The notes below the pieces were generated by a model. That model had not been told where the DNA came from. It saw only the letters and a program-made list of their open reading frames with translations, and ran no database searches. Of a stretch of DNA of 64,000 bases, positions 11,556 to 24,447 are shown one piece after another. Source of the DNA: Rhizophagus clarus (Eukaryota > Glomeromycota > Glomeromycetes > Glomerales > Glomeraceae); contig BLAL01000215.1 of the NCBI GenBank assembly GCA_015698045.1, positions 496,001-560,000 of the forward strand. Direction: 5' to 3'. The stretch's first letter is position 1, and every line of letters starts with the position of its first letter. Position numbers and translations under genes: made by a program.

Positions 11556-12540
11556 AAGTTGCTTTCCTTTCTTTTTTTTGCTTCTACTTTCATTTCTACT
11601 TTTATTAACTTGTTTGTTCCTTTTTTAGACGCGGCTGTTTTTAGTTTCCTTTTCGGCAGAAATTTAAGGTGTCTTACTTTCTTTCTTTTTCTGTTTTTTA
11701 TTCGTTCTTTTGTTCTTTTACTAACTTTTTATTTCTTTTTTAGGCGTGTACGGTGTACCATTTCAGTGAAATTCAAGGTAAACTCTTTAATCTCTTTTAT
11801 TGTTTTGCTTTTTTTCACTTTTAACATGGTAATATTAACTGTTTTCTTTTCTTTTCTATGGGTGGACGTTTTGGTTTTCGTTTACTTCGTTATTTTTCAT
11901 TTTCGTTACTCTTTAATTTTTTTTTCATTTATGGCTTATTTCCTTTCGTCTTTTTCGTTATTTTTCATTCCCCTTCGTTTCTTTCATTGTTTTGTTATTC
12001 CCCTTCACTTCCTTTCATTATTTTTATCCCTTTTATTCACTTTCATCATTTTTTATTCCTCCTTTGTTCCCTTTAATTCCCTTTCATTATTTTTATTCCC
12101 TCTTCGTTTTCTTTGATTCCTTTTCGTTATTTACTATTCCCCTTTCATTCCCTTTGATTCCTTTTCATCATTTTTTTAATCTCTCTTTGTTCCTTTTGAT
12201 TCCCTTTTATTATTTTTATTCCCCTTTCGCTCCCTTTAATTCCTTTTCGTCATTTTTATTCCCCATTTGATTTCTTTTCATCATTTCTTATCTACCTTCC
12301 TTTTTTTTCGTTGATTTTTATTACTCCCTCATCCCCTTTCATTCCCTCTTATTCTATTTCGTTTTCCATTCTTTTTTTTTTGTTTTTTTTTTCACTACCA
12401 CTTTGTTTCTTTCACTCCCTTTAATTCATTCCACTTTTATCCCTCTTCATTTTTTTTTATTATTTTCATTTACCCTTTTCTTTATTTTCCTTGGTCTTCT
12501 CCATTGTCTTTTCTTACTGTATTTTTTCATTCTTTCTTTA
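11556..12540 (+). repeat. One-kilobase polypyrimidine tract
   Basis: The plus strand is almost entirely T and C, built of degenerate units such as CCCTTTCATTCC and TTTCATCATTTTTATTCC. Open frames rich in F, L and S here are by-products of composition. Long homopyrimidine:homopurine tracts can form triplex DNA and expand by slippage. From 12541 to 13660 I see no convincing gene. Confidence 0.7.
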
Positions 12541-13660
12541 TGTATTGTGATGTATTTACGTTACAGCATTATGATATCAATATTCGGCATCAAAAAGATA
12601 GAATTAAAAGTTATACAACAATCAGTTATAAAATTTTTTGTAAAACAATCATGTGATGCATTGTTGTGTAACATTTTTATTAATCAAAAAATTAGCCAAT
12701 AAAAAAATTTTATCAATCACGTGATTGTGGTGTTGAACACCAGTGGTAATCTCCTTTAACATTGTTTTACTTAATTCTTATCCTTTATAAATTTCTGCTG
12801 AATTTGATGTTGTGGCGAAAAGTTTGACATATTCATATATTTAACATTAAACATATTGATAACAGGACTACTATCACAATAACGAGTAAGATTTAAAGGT
12901 TTAAACACGTTAAAAGTAAATAAGATAAAAGACACGCATACTAACTTGTGAATAATGTAGCCACCGCTAAAGAAATATCTAGAAATATTAATTTGACATT
13001 TGATATTTATAGGATTTTTTTTAAATCTTTTAAAATCTTTATTATCGCAAAGAGGAAATTGATACACTCGTTTAAAATGTAACTATAAAATATTAAGAAA
13101 TGGAGAACTGAAATGAGAAAAATTATTATTAACTATCATCCATGTTGAAGTATTTGGTAAAGTTGGTAAAGTTGAAGATATATTGAAATGTAAGATATTA
13201 ACAAGGGCGTTCTCAAATAAACCAATGGATTGGAAATAAAATTTTTTAGTGCAGATCAGGTGAGTTACCATTCCGATGAACAAAATATGGAGGCTCAGAC
13301 CATATTTGAGTCCACGCTGAGATCTTCAACTTTTAATATGGCTACTAGCCAGTCAGAATATGGTACGTACTATGAGCACATAAACCCTTTTATGTTAGAA
13401 ACAATCACACCCGTAAACAGTTGCTTAAAATAGGAATCGAATTTTACCGGCAAAGGAGTAAAAATATTTTACCAGCTTAAGAATCTAGAATGAAAATATC
13501 TAATAATAATAATATCGTTTATCTTGAATTTTTCTGGAAAATAATCCTTTTCAAAAAATTTTTACCGGGGATTTTTTAAAAATTCCAGATTTTGCCGGAA
13601 TTTAAAGTACTATATTAAGCACTACGACAGAAATACTTGTCTATATTTATCATATTTCAG

Positions 13661-13815
13661 GTGTTTCCTGATTATGATGCAATGTCTCATTGAGAGCGAA
13701 ATTTTAATAAGATTCTCTACTCAATGAGAATGATTGTTGAGCGAGCACCTGGACGGTTAAAATGGCACAGATTTGGAAAAATTACTAAAACAATTCATGC
13801 ATGCAGTATTTTACA
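13661..13815 (+). pseudogene. PIF/Harbinger-type DDE transposase fragment
   Basis: After a likely 3' splice site (TTTCAG ends at 13660) the frame reads VFPDYDAMSH, an in-frame TGA at 13691-13693, then ERNFNKILYSMRMIVERAPG and RLKW, then HACSIL. The SMRMIVERA.GRLK block is characteristic of DDE_Tnp_4 (PIF/Harbinger) transposases, where the E is near the catalytic site. The expected ACSILHN motif is broken by a frameshift. No terminal repeats or further domains are visible; a dead fragment. Positions 13816-15036 hold nothing else I recognise. Confidence 0.55.
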
Positions 13816-15036
13816 ATAAACCTCATAGTGCAAACAGATGAAATATCTGATGATGTCATGGACATGATAGGAAGCGAATTGATTGGGTTTGCTGGTGTAA
13901 CCCGTTCAGACGTGTACCGACAAAGCTGTAGGAATTAATCGAACTATTTTTACTTATCAGGACAATGTAAATATAATTCTTGGAAATTCGACAATAATTT
14001 GAGTTTGACAATGTATCTTTTATATGAAAATAGAATCTTCTTCTAAAGTAAAGAATGTAAAGATATTAGCTTTTAATTTTTTCGAACGTAATGCGAAATT
14101 AGATGCGGAAAGTTTACATTTTATTTCACGTGGTTTTTGACCAGAGTTATGGTATTACTTTGCGTTATGGGAACTATGTATGTGGCAAATAATAAGTACT
14201 GTGATAATAAGGAAAGTGAATCACAAAGTGACATATAATCACGTGAAAATGAAATTTTGAAAATTATGAATAATGTAATACAATCTTTATATCAAATTTT
14301 TTATCTATCCAGTACATCAAAGCGAGTTGATAACATATTTTATAAAACAAAGTATCTCGTTCGATGTAAAATATTTAATTGTAGTAAATTACTACAAGTT
14401 TCACAAAAAAGAAAGACACATGTTAAGATAATATATTCGAATACGGCTTAAAATTATTTTAAAGGACTTTTTTTTAAGTTAATTTTATTCTTATATATAC
14501 ATTCTTACATTGTAAATTATTTTATGGATACCGTAATTATCGTAAGCGTGGTAATAAGTTACTTATCAAGAAAATCATAATAAATATAAAAACACCAAGA
14601 ATTCCACCAAACATAGAAGGTTTATATTATAATTTGTAATATTGTTTTATCATGTTGAAAATCTTATTGATTCATAAAAAAAAAAATTAGATTATATAAC
14701 TTGACCATAAATTTTCAATGAAAAAAAAAAAAAAAAAAAAAAAATATTTTTCATTTAAAAGCCCAACGTTTTTTGTAATAAATTATATTATTATGATGGA
14801 TATTGACAGTGAGCGATATTGTCAAGTAAATTATAATTAATTTACCTAAACGAAAAATATATATATAAACATAAATTAATTCTAAAACGTAAAATCTAAT
14901 ATAAATACATAATTGTACATAATAAATAAATTACTATAATATAGAAAAAGTCAATAACATAAAGAATTTTAAAAAAAAAAAATCATAATTTACAATCTTA
15001 AAATAAACATAATTAATTTAAAAAGCCGAATATTGC

Positions 15037-15486
15037 TTAAATATATGCATTCTTGTCAATATATTCGTCAAAAATTCTTTCATAATCACTTCCCTCTGAT
15101 GAGGAAGTTTCATTCGAATTTTCGCTCATGTGAACGTTTTTATGGCAACGATCATCGAAAATTACCCTCAATTCCGATTTAGGCTGAGGATTTTGGACAA
15201 ATTGTTGTACCATTTGTGGTCGTGGAGGACCATTTTTAAGTAATCGTTCGTTATTCGCGAATTCAGTAAAAGAATTTTTGAGATCAAGCGGTAAAGATCT
15301 CCACTTCTCTCCCGCTTTAACGGCTTTTTGTTGGGACGATAATTCTGGAAATTCCTTATCCAGAATTTTCTTATAAAACTTATAAAAGGTTATATAACCA
15401 TTAGAATGTTTATTTTTTTTCGAGACATTTCGACTTATTGGATTTGGAGAATTTTTTGGAAGGAGACGTGAATGTGATGGAGGCAT
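15037..15486 (-). CDS. HMG-box protein (MATA_HMG-like), copy 2
   Basis: 149 residues from the ATG at 15486. Residues about 25-85 are an HMG box (HSNGYITFYKFYKKILDKEF ... GEKWRSLPLDLKNSFTEFAN), nearly identical to copy 1 at 6028-6477. The acidic serine-rich tail ending DEYIDKNAYI and the bases just past the stop are also shared. The first ~20 residues (MPPSHSRLLPKNSPNPISRN) differ completely from copy 1, as does the promoter, so the duplication joint is near codon 20. Copy 2 also lacks a few residues after ERLLK. It is a predicted nuclear DNA-binding protein; partner and target genes are unknown. Confidence 0.8.
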   Translation of the reverse strand: MPPSHSRLLPKNSPNPISRNVSKKNKHSNGYITFYKFYKKILDKEFPELSSQQKAVKAGEKWRSLPLDLKNSFTEFANNERLLKNGPPRPQMVQQFVQNPQPKSELRVIFDDRCHKNVHMSENSNETSSSEGSDYERIFDEYIDKNAYI

Positions 15487-18400
15487 GCTTATTTATTTGA
15501 CCACGACGTAAAATTTGGTAAAGAATCGATCTTCTACAAGGCTCTGTTTTTATAGCAATTTTCGTAGTTAGTAATTTTTGTGGAAAAACATACTCAAAAA
15601 AACCGACGCGTTGGTTTATTACACATCATCATTATCTTAAAAGGTGAAAAGGAAACATCAATAAATAACTACAATATTAGTAAATTAAAACCGCATCATT
15701 TATAGAACATTTATTTAGACAAAAGAAAAATGATTATTAAAGGAATCAGATTAATAATTTATTTTCAAAGCACACTTCTCCAATACGTATTGTGATGTCA
15801 AAGGTGCATGTTTATCATTCAAGTTTTATAAGATAATTATCGGAAACTTTTCATATTTACCGTACGTTTCTTAAAATAACAAAATCGACGGAAAGCTAAT
15901 TTAAAAAAATCCGTTAAGAAAATAATTTGGTAAATTAAGCAAATATATATATAGGAAATTACATGTTATATTAATGCTTATTCGCATAATAATTACATCT
16001 CAAACCAACATTTGTATTACGAAATCTAATTTTAGAAAAATTTGATGACTGTGTAATATGTCATAACGATCATACCGATTTTTACATATCTCAATTTCAT
16101 TGATAAAAAAAAATTAGGCATAAAAATTTTTATTTAGTTTGCCAAAAAAAGAAACAAAGTTAAATTAATTGGCTTTTTATGTGTTCTACCTAATAAGTGT
16201 TAGTCTTGTTATAATTAAAAATTTTAGCAGTATAAATTATACACATATACCTTGAAAATTTTAATCAAAGGATTATAGTTAAGGAAATTTACCAGTTCCC
16301 TAAAAATAGAATCAATATTGAAGGTTAGCTTTGTGCTCTCTGTTGCCTAATATAACCAAAAAGAATAATTCCGATCACTGTGACAATGTGATCGAATTTA
16401 GAAATTTTAATAAAGCAAAACAAAGATTCAAATATTATGTCTTTGTTACTGTGGCGTATCGAAAAATTAGTAGGGAGAATAATGTTGAAATGAGAATGAA
16501 AGCACGTTGAAATGAAAAGTTTCGAATTTTAATTTATTTTTACGATTTTAAATTACTTTTTACGTTAAACATACTAATCCTAAAAGGTTACAAGATAATA
16601 TGAGTGTAATATGACGATAAATTTTTTAATAAATTTCGTATTTAACATAATAATTCCTGATGAAATAAATGTATGAGGAATGTTGAAAGTTAATTAAATT
16701 TAACCGTGGTTGGTTAGTTCTCTTGTTTTTACATGGAAATTTTCCAATTTCAATTCCTAATTAATGTAACACCATTTCAAATGTAGAAACAATGAATTTA
16801 CTTTTATATCACCTTTTTTTTGTTCTATATTAAGCATTGTATTGATTATCAATTAGTGACAATCTAAAAATTCATAGGTATTTTTCTGAAAATATTTGTG
16901 TAACTAAACAATATTATTGCCAAACGGAGTTTTTGTTTTAATATTTACCAATTCACACCACAAGATCATAATGACAATAATGGAAAACGCCACACTCCAA
17001 AATAAATTAAGTTCATTGATGCATTCAATTTGTCGAAACGCTCATATTTTCCATTTACGTTGATCAAAATAAAAATATTAGTTTTTAACGGTTTATATCT
17101 CTTAGATGGAGTACTGGATATAATAATCCGGCAATCAAAAATATAATATAGGAAGATGACAAAAATATCATAATCGAAAATTCAAGGCTAACGCGCGTCT
17201 CTTGTTAACTAATCTTGCTATTAACGTAAACGCAATTTATTTGAAAATTCCGGATATAAAATATTTTTGATTTAAAAAAAAAAAATTATTTATGGTAAAA
17301 TTTAAGCGATAATATACTTACTTTATATGTTTAGAGGAATTCCCATGTGGAAAGTTTAATTTCCAAGTTTCTTTGAAAAAATATTGTTTCAAGTGCTACA
17401 ACATTCATTAAATGCATAAAAAAAAGAAGTTCATTCTTAAATGTCGCTCAATAATTATTTTTTTTGCATACGTTTTAAATAAAAATCGCCTTTTTATATA
17501 AATTTGATAAAAAGAAAAGGGCAGATATACGACGTGTTGTCACCAGCTTACGAAATGATCATCATCGTACATTTCTTTCTTGAAAAGTGCGTGAATCAAA
17601 AATAATTTGAATGTAAATAGATAGTGTTAAGTTATAATGTTCTTGATGTCTAACTTGTTAAGATCGGAATCACATGTGATAATCCGTTTACATTAGTCCC
17701 ACTAATGCCTTAGTGGTCTGAAAATAGTTACTATTTACTGTAAGTGGCAGCTATGAAAAATATTAATTTCTTTGTTAAAAAACAAACAAAATTTATTAAG
17801 TAATATACACTTCATTATCGGAAATTCCGATTTATTTCCATCCCTCATATAAATATGATGCTATGTAACAGTCTTTCTATCATAACTAATGTTGGACCGC
17901 TCTTAGAAGTCCGAAACTTAAACCTTAATTTAGTGATATTTTTGTAGATCAAACTTGACGATAATACTTTCATAAACATGTTTTTGATAAATAGATATTA
18001 TTTATTAAACCAAATTCGATTATATGTCAAGGAAACGTTTATGGATAATTAAAAATACTTGACCTCTCATTTTGCGCGAAAAAATTCTTCCCTTCTTTGA
18101 AAAAAAATTTTTTTTTTTTATTTACGATTATTATATCCTCTGTACTGTGATAAAACCGCGAGGGTAAATTAATCGCTTATACAGTATTTATATAATATTC
18201 CTTTAACTGCATTGTTTAGGAAAAAATGAAGAAAATGGAAGTTGTTTTCTATAAAAGTTTCGTGTTTTACAGTATTTTTAATAGAAATTACTAGTTGCAC
18301 ATCTTTTGTTTATTATTCGTATACATTTATTTAAAGAAATTATCTTGAAATTATTTTGCTAAAAGAATCGTTAATGTTTCCAATTTAAATATTTATGAAG

Positions 18401-21400
18401 TTTCTGTTTAATTAACCGCAGGACCAGATGTAGATTTTCACAAATTGTAAGGATAGATTACGACCAAAATATTATAAAAGACAATGAAAAAACAGTGGAT
18501 AGTTGTCTGTCTTGATGCTTACTTTACGCTTAATTCTATATGAATTTTAGCATTTTTCAAAAGTCTATCAATTTGTTTACATTTTTCGGAGGCTTGGGTT
18601 GTTAATTGTGTCAGCAAGCAATTCTTTAGCAATATCTTCCTTCGCTAGGTTTTTCGATTAATTCTCAATATCGATACTTAAATTACAATTATATATATGA
18701 ATAACTTGAACAACTTACAAGTTTATCAAATCGTGCACAAATACTCAAAGTATAATCGGATCCAAATCTGTGAAACAAGATAGCAAATAAGCATAATGCG
18801 GCGTGACCACATATCAATAGTTCACACTAGCTCTAAAAATATAAAGTCCTATGATTCGCTCTAGACAAATACCGATATCCTTATAATAATATTATAATGT
18901 TTGAGACCATTCATATAAAAGGTATGTTCTTAACTTTATTGTTAAATTTTGATGATTTCTCGCCCACAACTGATCTAATATCAATTAAGATGAAATAAAT
19001 ACAATAATTTAGAAAGTTCATGGTTATTCAAATGAGAGAAAATGTCTTTGAAGCGCTTCGCTTATTAAAGTAAATTCCGAAGCCTGCACAAACCTTTCTA
19101 ATCTTTAACCATTTTTTTTTAATAATACGGTATATAAATTCTAATAAAAATATCATGTTAATTATTTGTTTGTAATATAGTACATTATTTATTATAAATT
19201 TAAATAATAAATAGTTGTTTCTTCAGCTTCAACAGCTTCAATAATATAATGACTATATGAAACTCTTACCTTATAAGTTGAACTAATTTCGTCAGTTTCA
19301 GGGTTTTGCTCACACGGGTTGACCAAAATAAAATTTCGTTTTTTTGAAGTATATTTTTATTTTTTTATTGAATATGATAATGACATACATTGCGGATATA
19401 TCGTCAATTGAGAGTGGGAATCCTCAAATAATCGAAGATAACTTGAAAATAAATCATATAATACCAAAGTTATCTACACGGTAAAAAAAAATAAAATAAA
19501 ATAAAAACGTTTTAAAAGTTTTCTTTAGAATAGCGGATGACTTTGTTTTTCGATTCTTTGCTTCATTCGACCTTTATTCACGTCGCATTAAACTTTTTCT
19601 TACTACGTCGATGGCTAATAATAAGTTATGATGAATATGGGAAAATATTAATAAACATAAATTAATATTTATAGGTTTTTCATTAACCTTTTTTCATCAT
19701 TAGTTTAGTAAACTCCATCCAAGATTTGAATTATTTAAATTTAAAACATTATTCAAAATTTGACCTCCTTCAAAATTACCATTCTCATATAATTAATTAT
19801 TAATTATTAATATGAAGAATTTTCCTTTTTTTTAAATTTATTTATTACATTAAAAAAAGTTGTTATCATATTTTCGAATCTTACAGAAATGTTCCCAAAT
19901 TACATTTTTAAAGATTTAAAATTTCGCTAGATGAAAATTTTTGATAGAATTCGAATAATTGCTAATTGTTCTTATTCAAAATTTGTTATACACCCAAGAT
20001 TTTTTTGTATAATGTACGCGCTGAATCTCTTCTTTTAAATTACATATTCATCATAGTGTATCATAATATTGTTGAAAGAGAATTGTCCTTAGTCATTAAA
20101 TATCGTTCAAGTCGAGGAAATTCATAATTAATATATATGGTTAGATATGGTAATTCGCAAAGAATCATCGCTACGCGTCATATGGTCTAAGATAATAACC
20201 ATTCAAAACTTTTTTGCTCTCATTTGTTTAAAAAAAAAAAAAAGATAAATATTTTAGAATGATCAGGTGAAGCTTACTGACTTACAGTTCTTGGATCAGT
20301 CTGCTACGTGCAGATAATAATTAATACTCCTCCGATCAGAATTCTTCGAATTATACTATAAAGTAATTTATATTAATATCAGTCGATATTTTAAAAATAA
20401 TTGTTAGTTTACTTACTCGAAAAAAAAGGAAAATGAGGTCTTAGCAACATTATCATTCCGCTAATCATAATTTATCGAACACTTAGACGAGAAAATCCAC
20501 ATATATTTTGTATATCAATCTTTGACCGTTTATTCCTTGTCTAAATTAAAATGAACGAGAATAAGTAAAAAAAAAAATAGAAAGAATTTATTCATTGCCT
20601 TTTCAAAGTCTTCTTTGTACATGATATTGAAAGACGGAGAAATAAGTGCACCAACCTAGTAACCTTTTCGTCAGGAAACTCAACAATGACGAAGATTATC
20701 AAGTGAGCGACGATTATATCTCTAATTATAATAGGACAATTATTAAATAAACAATATAATAAATATAGAAAATTTAATAACTTTGAACTTATAAAATTAA
20801 AAAATGCTTTACTCATTTCGCCACCGACTCGGACTTATCTTTAACTTGATGTTTTTCAAAAATAATATGGTTATCTTGACCTCGGACCTCCGATAGCTCT
20901 TGGGTTAGTTCGCTAGAGTTAAGTTATTTTCTTATGTAACATTTTTATTTATCGATTTATTGTTGACTTCAAAGAAAATTTTTTAACGAGAAAGCCATAA
21001 GGGTCATACAATGGAGCGAGTGCTATTGTGTATGTTCTATAATCACTTCTAAATTATGTTCTAGAGAATTGAAAATTATTCTAGTGCAACGTTTAATTTA
21101 CTTAAAGATTATAAGGAATATATTCTCGTTTCTTTCTCTTCTTGAATAATTTCTCGTTACGATGTTTATTAATACTTTTACATATTTCCGACCTGTTTAA
21201 ATTCTGCATTTAATCTATCAATTTCCTCAATTTGTCTCAATAATTTATCTTTAACATAGTTTGCCCTAGTAATTTAATTCATTTAAATATCCCTTGATTT
21301 TAAAAAAAAAAAACTTATTGTTTGTCTATTTAAGTGAATTACCGAAACTAGCCCCAAACTTTTCTGCAAAACATAGTGAAACGTCACAAAAGTAAGGGAT

Positions 21401-21769
21401 ATGGTGTGACACTGAACCACAAATTGTTTTCCATTTCTTTTTAGATTTAACCGTCCGTCTCTTTTACCAATAAAAGCAATTTGCAATATGTTGATCGTTT
21501 ATCAAAAACATTTTTCGGGAAAGGAACAAAGAAAAAAAAATTCTATAAAATCATTCGGTTTAATCTTTTTTTTTTTTTTTCACCTTGTTATTTTTGTAGA
21601 TTTTTTTATTTGCCAATCTACTAATAAAATAATTCATAGTGTTTCATAGATATGTCTATATTAAATATCCTCTACTAACGAAAGTTTTAACTTTTATTAT
21701 TAAACTGCACAAAAAAAAAAAATTTTTTTTCGCAAATAAAATTAGGTGAATACATAAAGGAAACATATA
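15487..21769. other. Six-kilobase gene-free region
   Basis: No supportable gene, RNA gene or intact transposon on either strand. The DNA is AT-rich with many short poly(A)/poly(T) runs. Open frames at 20592-20816 and 21283-21486 lack motifs and splice context. Confidence 0.5.
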
Positions 21770-22793
21770 ATGAGTTATAAAATAACTCCAGATGGGTCGG
21801 AACTAGATTTTAGTAAGTAAAATAAAAGGATCGTTATATTATCTTAAGAAAATATTCCAAAATATTTATTCCTACTTTTCTTTAGTTGTATTTGCGAAGG
21901 AGAATTTCATAGTATTAAGTGTAGTTGGTTCACTTATCGGATTCGCAATATTAATTTACCTGATTGGACGATGTAAAAATAGTAGGGTACTATACCTGTG
22001 CATTTATTTTCTTTGATTTATTAATTTATTTATCTTGTTAAATATGCTAACTTCTTTTTTTTAGGGAGATAATTTTGTAATATTCAATTTTCTCCTTATA
22101 TGTTATGATTTAGCATTTGATCTAGCGTTTTTTATAAAAAATGCGGATGATATTCCAGGATTATACAGACTGGCGTAAGAAATATTGAAGTTTTGCTATT
22201 TAAACAATTTAATCTATGTTTATTAACTTAGAAATATTTTTAATTAGATTGATAATTTTAATAGTATCAGGATCACTCAACTTATCAATGAGTTTTGCAA
22301 TAATTGTGCATCAAAAAATTTACAATCCAGCATTTTCGGATTGGTTTAAAGAAAATCATAGATTTGCCGCATTGATCACAGTATTTTCGGCAGCGAATAT
22401 ACAAGCATTAAAGATTATTTCATCGAATTATGGCGGAATAAACATACTTCAAGCAAAATATTCTGCTAAAGGAAAAAGAGCAATTGCTTGGGGTGGAGTC
22501 TTAAATCTTGCTTTTCAAGATATACCTCAATTGGTTCTTTTGGTAAGAATTATTTATATTTACAATAAAATCGAATTATTAATTTTCGAGAAATTTTTTT
22601 AAAAAAAATTATTATTTTTTTTTTTCATTAGGCAATTTATTGGTCGAAAACGAATGGATATATGATTTTTCCTTTTATAAGTTTGATATTCAATGTTGTA
22701 ATTTTATTTATCGATTTCTTTGGAAGAATTTTTGACGCTATTACTATTCCAGATGATGATGATGATCGTAGTTTGCGAATTGGGGCTCCTTAA
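21770..22793 (+). CDS. Spliced multi-span membrane protein, intact paralogue
   Basis: Five exons with GT-AG borders join in phase: 21770-21812, 21886-21986, 22065-22174, 22248-22542 and 22632-22793, giving 236 residues. About six hydrophobic segments are visible: FIVLSVVGSLIGFAILIYLI, VIFNFLLICYDLAFDLAFF, LIILIVSGSLNL, the region around ALITVFSAANIQALKII, LAFQDIPQLVLLAIYW and ISLIFNVVILFIDFF. The tail is acidic (DDDDD) and cytosolic-looking. I do not recognise the family; it appears to be a fungal membrane protein of unknown role. A second copy on the minus strand (47644-48570 plus 63407-63544) keeps the same exon layout but is broken. The splice sites here are supported by their conservation in that copy. 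Confidence 0.75.
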
Positions 22794-24303
22794 AAAATTA
22801 ATAATTTATAATAATTTATAATAATTTATAATATAATCCTTTATTACATATAATATGGTGGTGGGTTAACATAATTACGTAGAGAAGAATTGCTGATTAG
22901 TTATAATCCGTATTATTTAAATGTTCAAATAGTTAAAATTCATAATTATTTTTGGGCGAACTGATATGTTCAGGCGTTGTGTTTAGGAGGGGCGACGATA
23001 TCAGAGTAACTATAATAGACTTAGAAATAGAACATATATTTCATATATTTATTTTATTTTCTATTGCTCCAATTTATTGAGACGCTTCTCTATATACTCA
23101 AATGAATTCTTTCATCATGACTTCATCAATTTTTGTGTTATGATCTTTAAAGAGAATATAAGACAAAGAAAGACGAGGATACTGGGTACATAATAAAAAT
23201 GGAGAGAATTTTACCGTGTTTATGTGAACTTTACATGGAACATCTATAAAGTTTTGGGTGGTAAATATTGTGGTTAGCGATATTTTACGTTTAAATTCAT
23301 AATACTTTTATCATTTTGTCTTTCTTCATTGAAGAATTCTGTTTACTTCTAACCGTTAAACATTTGTGACTTCAGGTTATCGTATTTTAGGTGAGTCCAT
23401 GATTCTCACTATTTTTCATTGATTAACTTATTCATCAGTGGTATATAACAAAATGGTAGATAGTCGAAGTTATCTTCATTTCATTTCTATTCGTATTCGT
23501 TTCATACGAATTCTAGTTATTTTATATTAACTGTGTGCGACCCGAAAAAATAAAATACAGATTAATATTCCGTCTCCTAAGATCACATCAATATTTCGTC
23601 TCCTAAGATCTCACTTGGCCAAAATCTTGTCGAAGTTCTCAAGAAAAATTCCTATACCTCGGTCCCATTATTGACTCGCCCAGAATTTTTTATCACCCAT
23701 TAAAGTATCTCCCATTTCTAAAATCCTATTCGCTTTGTTCGTAATATGAAGAAGGGTCGTTTATTTTTTTTTTTGAAACGTATTCAGTCTGAACAATAAT
23801 CGTCATATATCTTCTTGAATTTCGCGGCTTTTGAAGTAATGGCTGAAAACCATTTTCCCTGAGTTCGAGGTTCAGTTTCTTAAAAAAAAAATAAATAAAA
23901 ATCATTAAGGGCTTCCATATCCCAGTTTTCAACTATATATCAGCTGTATAAACGAGAAAAATGAACAAATGAGAATCCTGTTACGTTAACTTGAGAGATC
24001 TTCCTATTTGATATTTCGACTAAATTGCCCATAAAGTTACGGTCAAAGGGTATTAGACCCAAAACTTATGCATGTTTCCATAAACGTTCAATATTCATCC
24101 ATTGTTTCTTGACCATTCTGAAACGACCTTTTTTTTGGATGCCAAGTGATGGTGACATCTGTCTCAATGGAACGAAATTTCACGAGTTAATTTATTTCGA
24201 ATTAACTCTACCACACGGAAAGATATGCTTCGTTGAGGAATGCAATCCTTATGACCAAATTCTGCAGAAGTAAGACTCGCAGAAATATCGAAAAATTGGA
24301 TTA
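22794..24303. other. Gene-free stretch
   Basis: No supportable gene. Open frames at 23726-23932 and 24025-24273 have unremarkable composition but no motif, homologue or splice partner I can name. Confidence 0.4.
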
Positions 24304-24365
24304 CAGTCAAACCTCGATGTACCGAACTTGCGGTTCAAGAGCAATAGTTCGGTATATAGTAGAAG
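24304..24365 (+). repeat. pogo/Tc1-like terminal repeat remnant
   Basis: CAGTCAAACCTCGATGTACC at 24304 followed by repeated GTTCGGTA words resembles the ends of pogo/Tigger-type DNA transposons. Related, inverted TTCGTTATATCG words lie at 26115-26150 on the other side of the LINE fragment. The right end lacks the terminal GGTTTGACTG, so this is at best a truncated element that the LINE inserted into. Confidence 0.35.
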
Positions 24366-24447
24366 TTCGGTACATAAATCTGTCACGTGATTAAGAGGAA
24401 TAATTTCAAGATTTTATATGGGAATACCAACCACGTGACCCCTTCAA

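Noticed and set aside
11559..12702. Long F/L/S-rich open frames that look like membrane proteins
   Set aside because: By-products of the polypyrimidine tract; T- and C-only codons give Phe, Leu, Ser and Pro.
20592..20816. 74-codon open frame on the minus strand
   Set aside because: Hydrophobic, motif-free and isolated; typical of AT-rich noise.
24025..24273. 82-codon open frame on the plus strand
   Set aside because: Composition is gene-like but no family, splice sites or paralogue could be identified.
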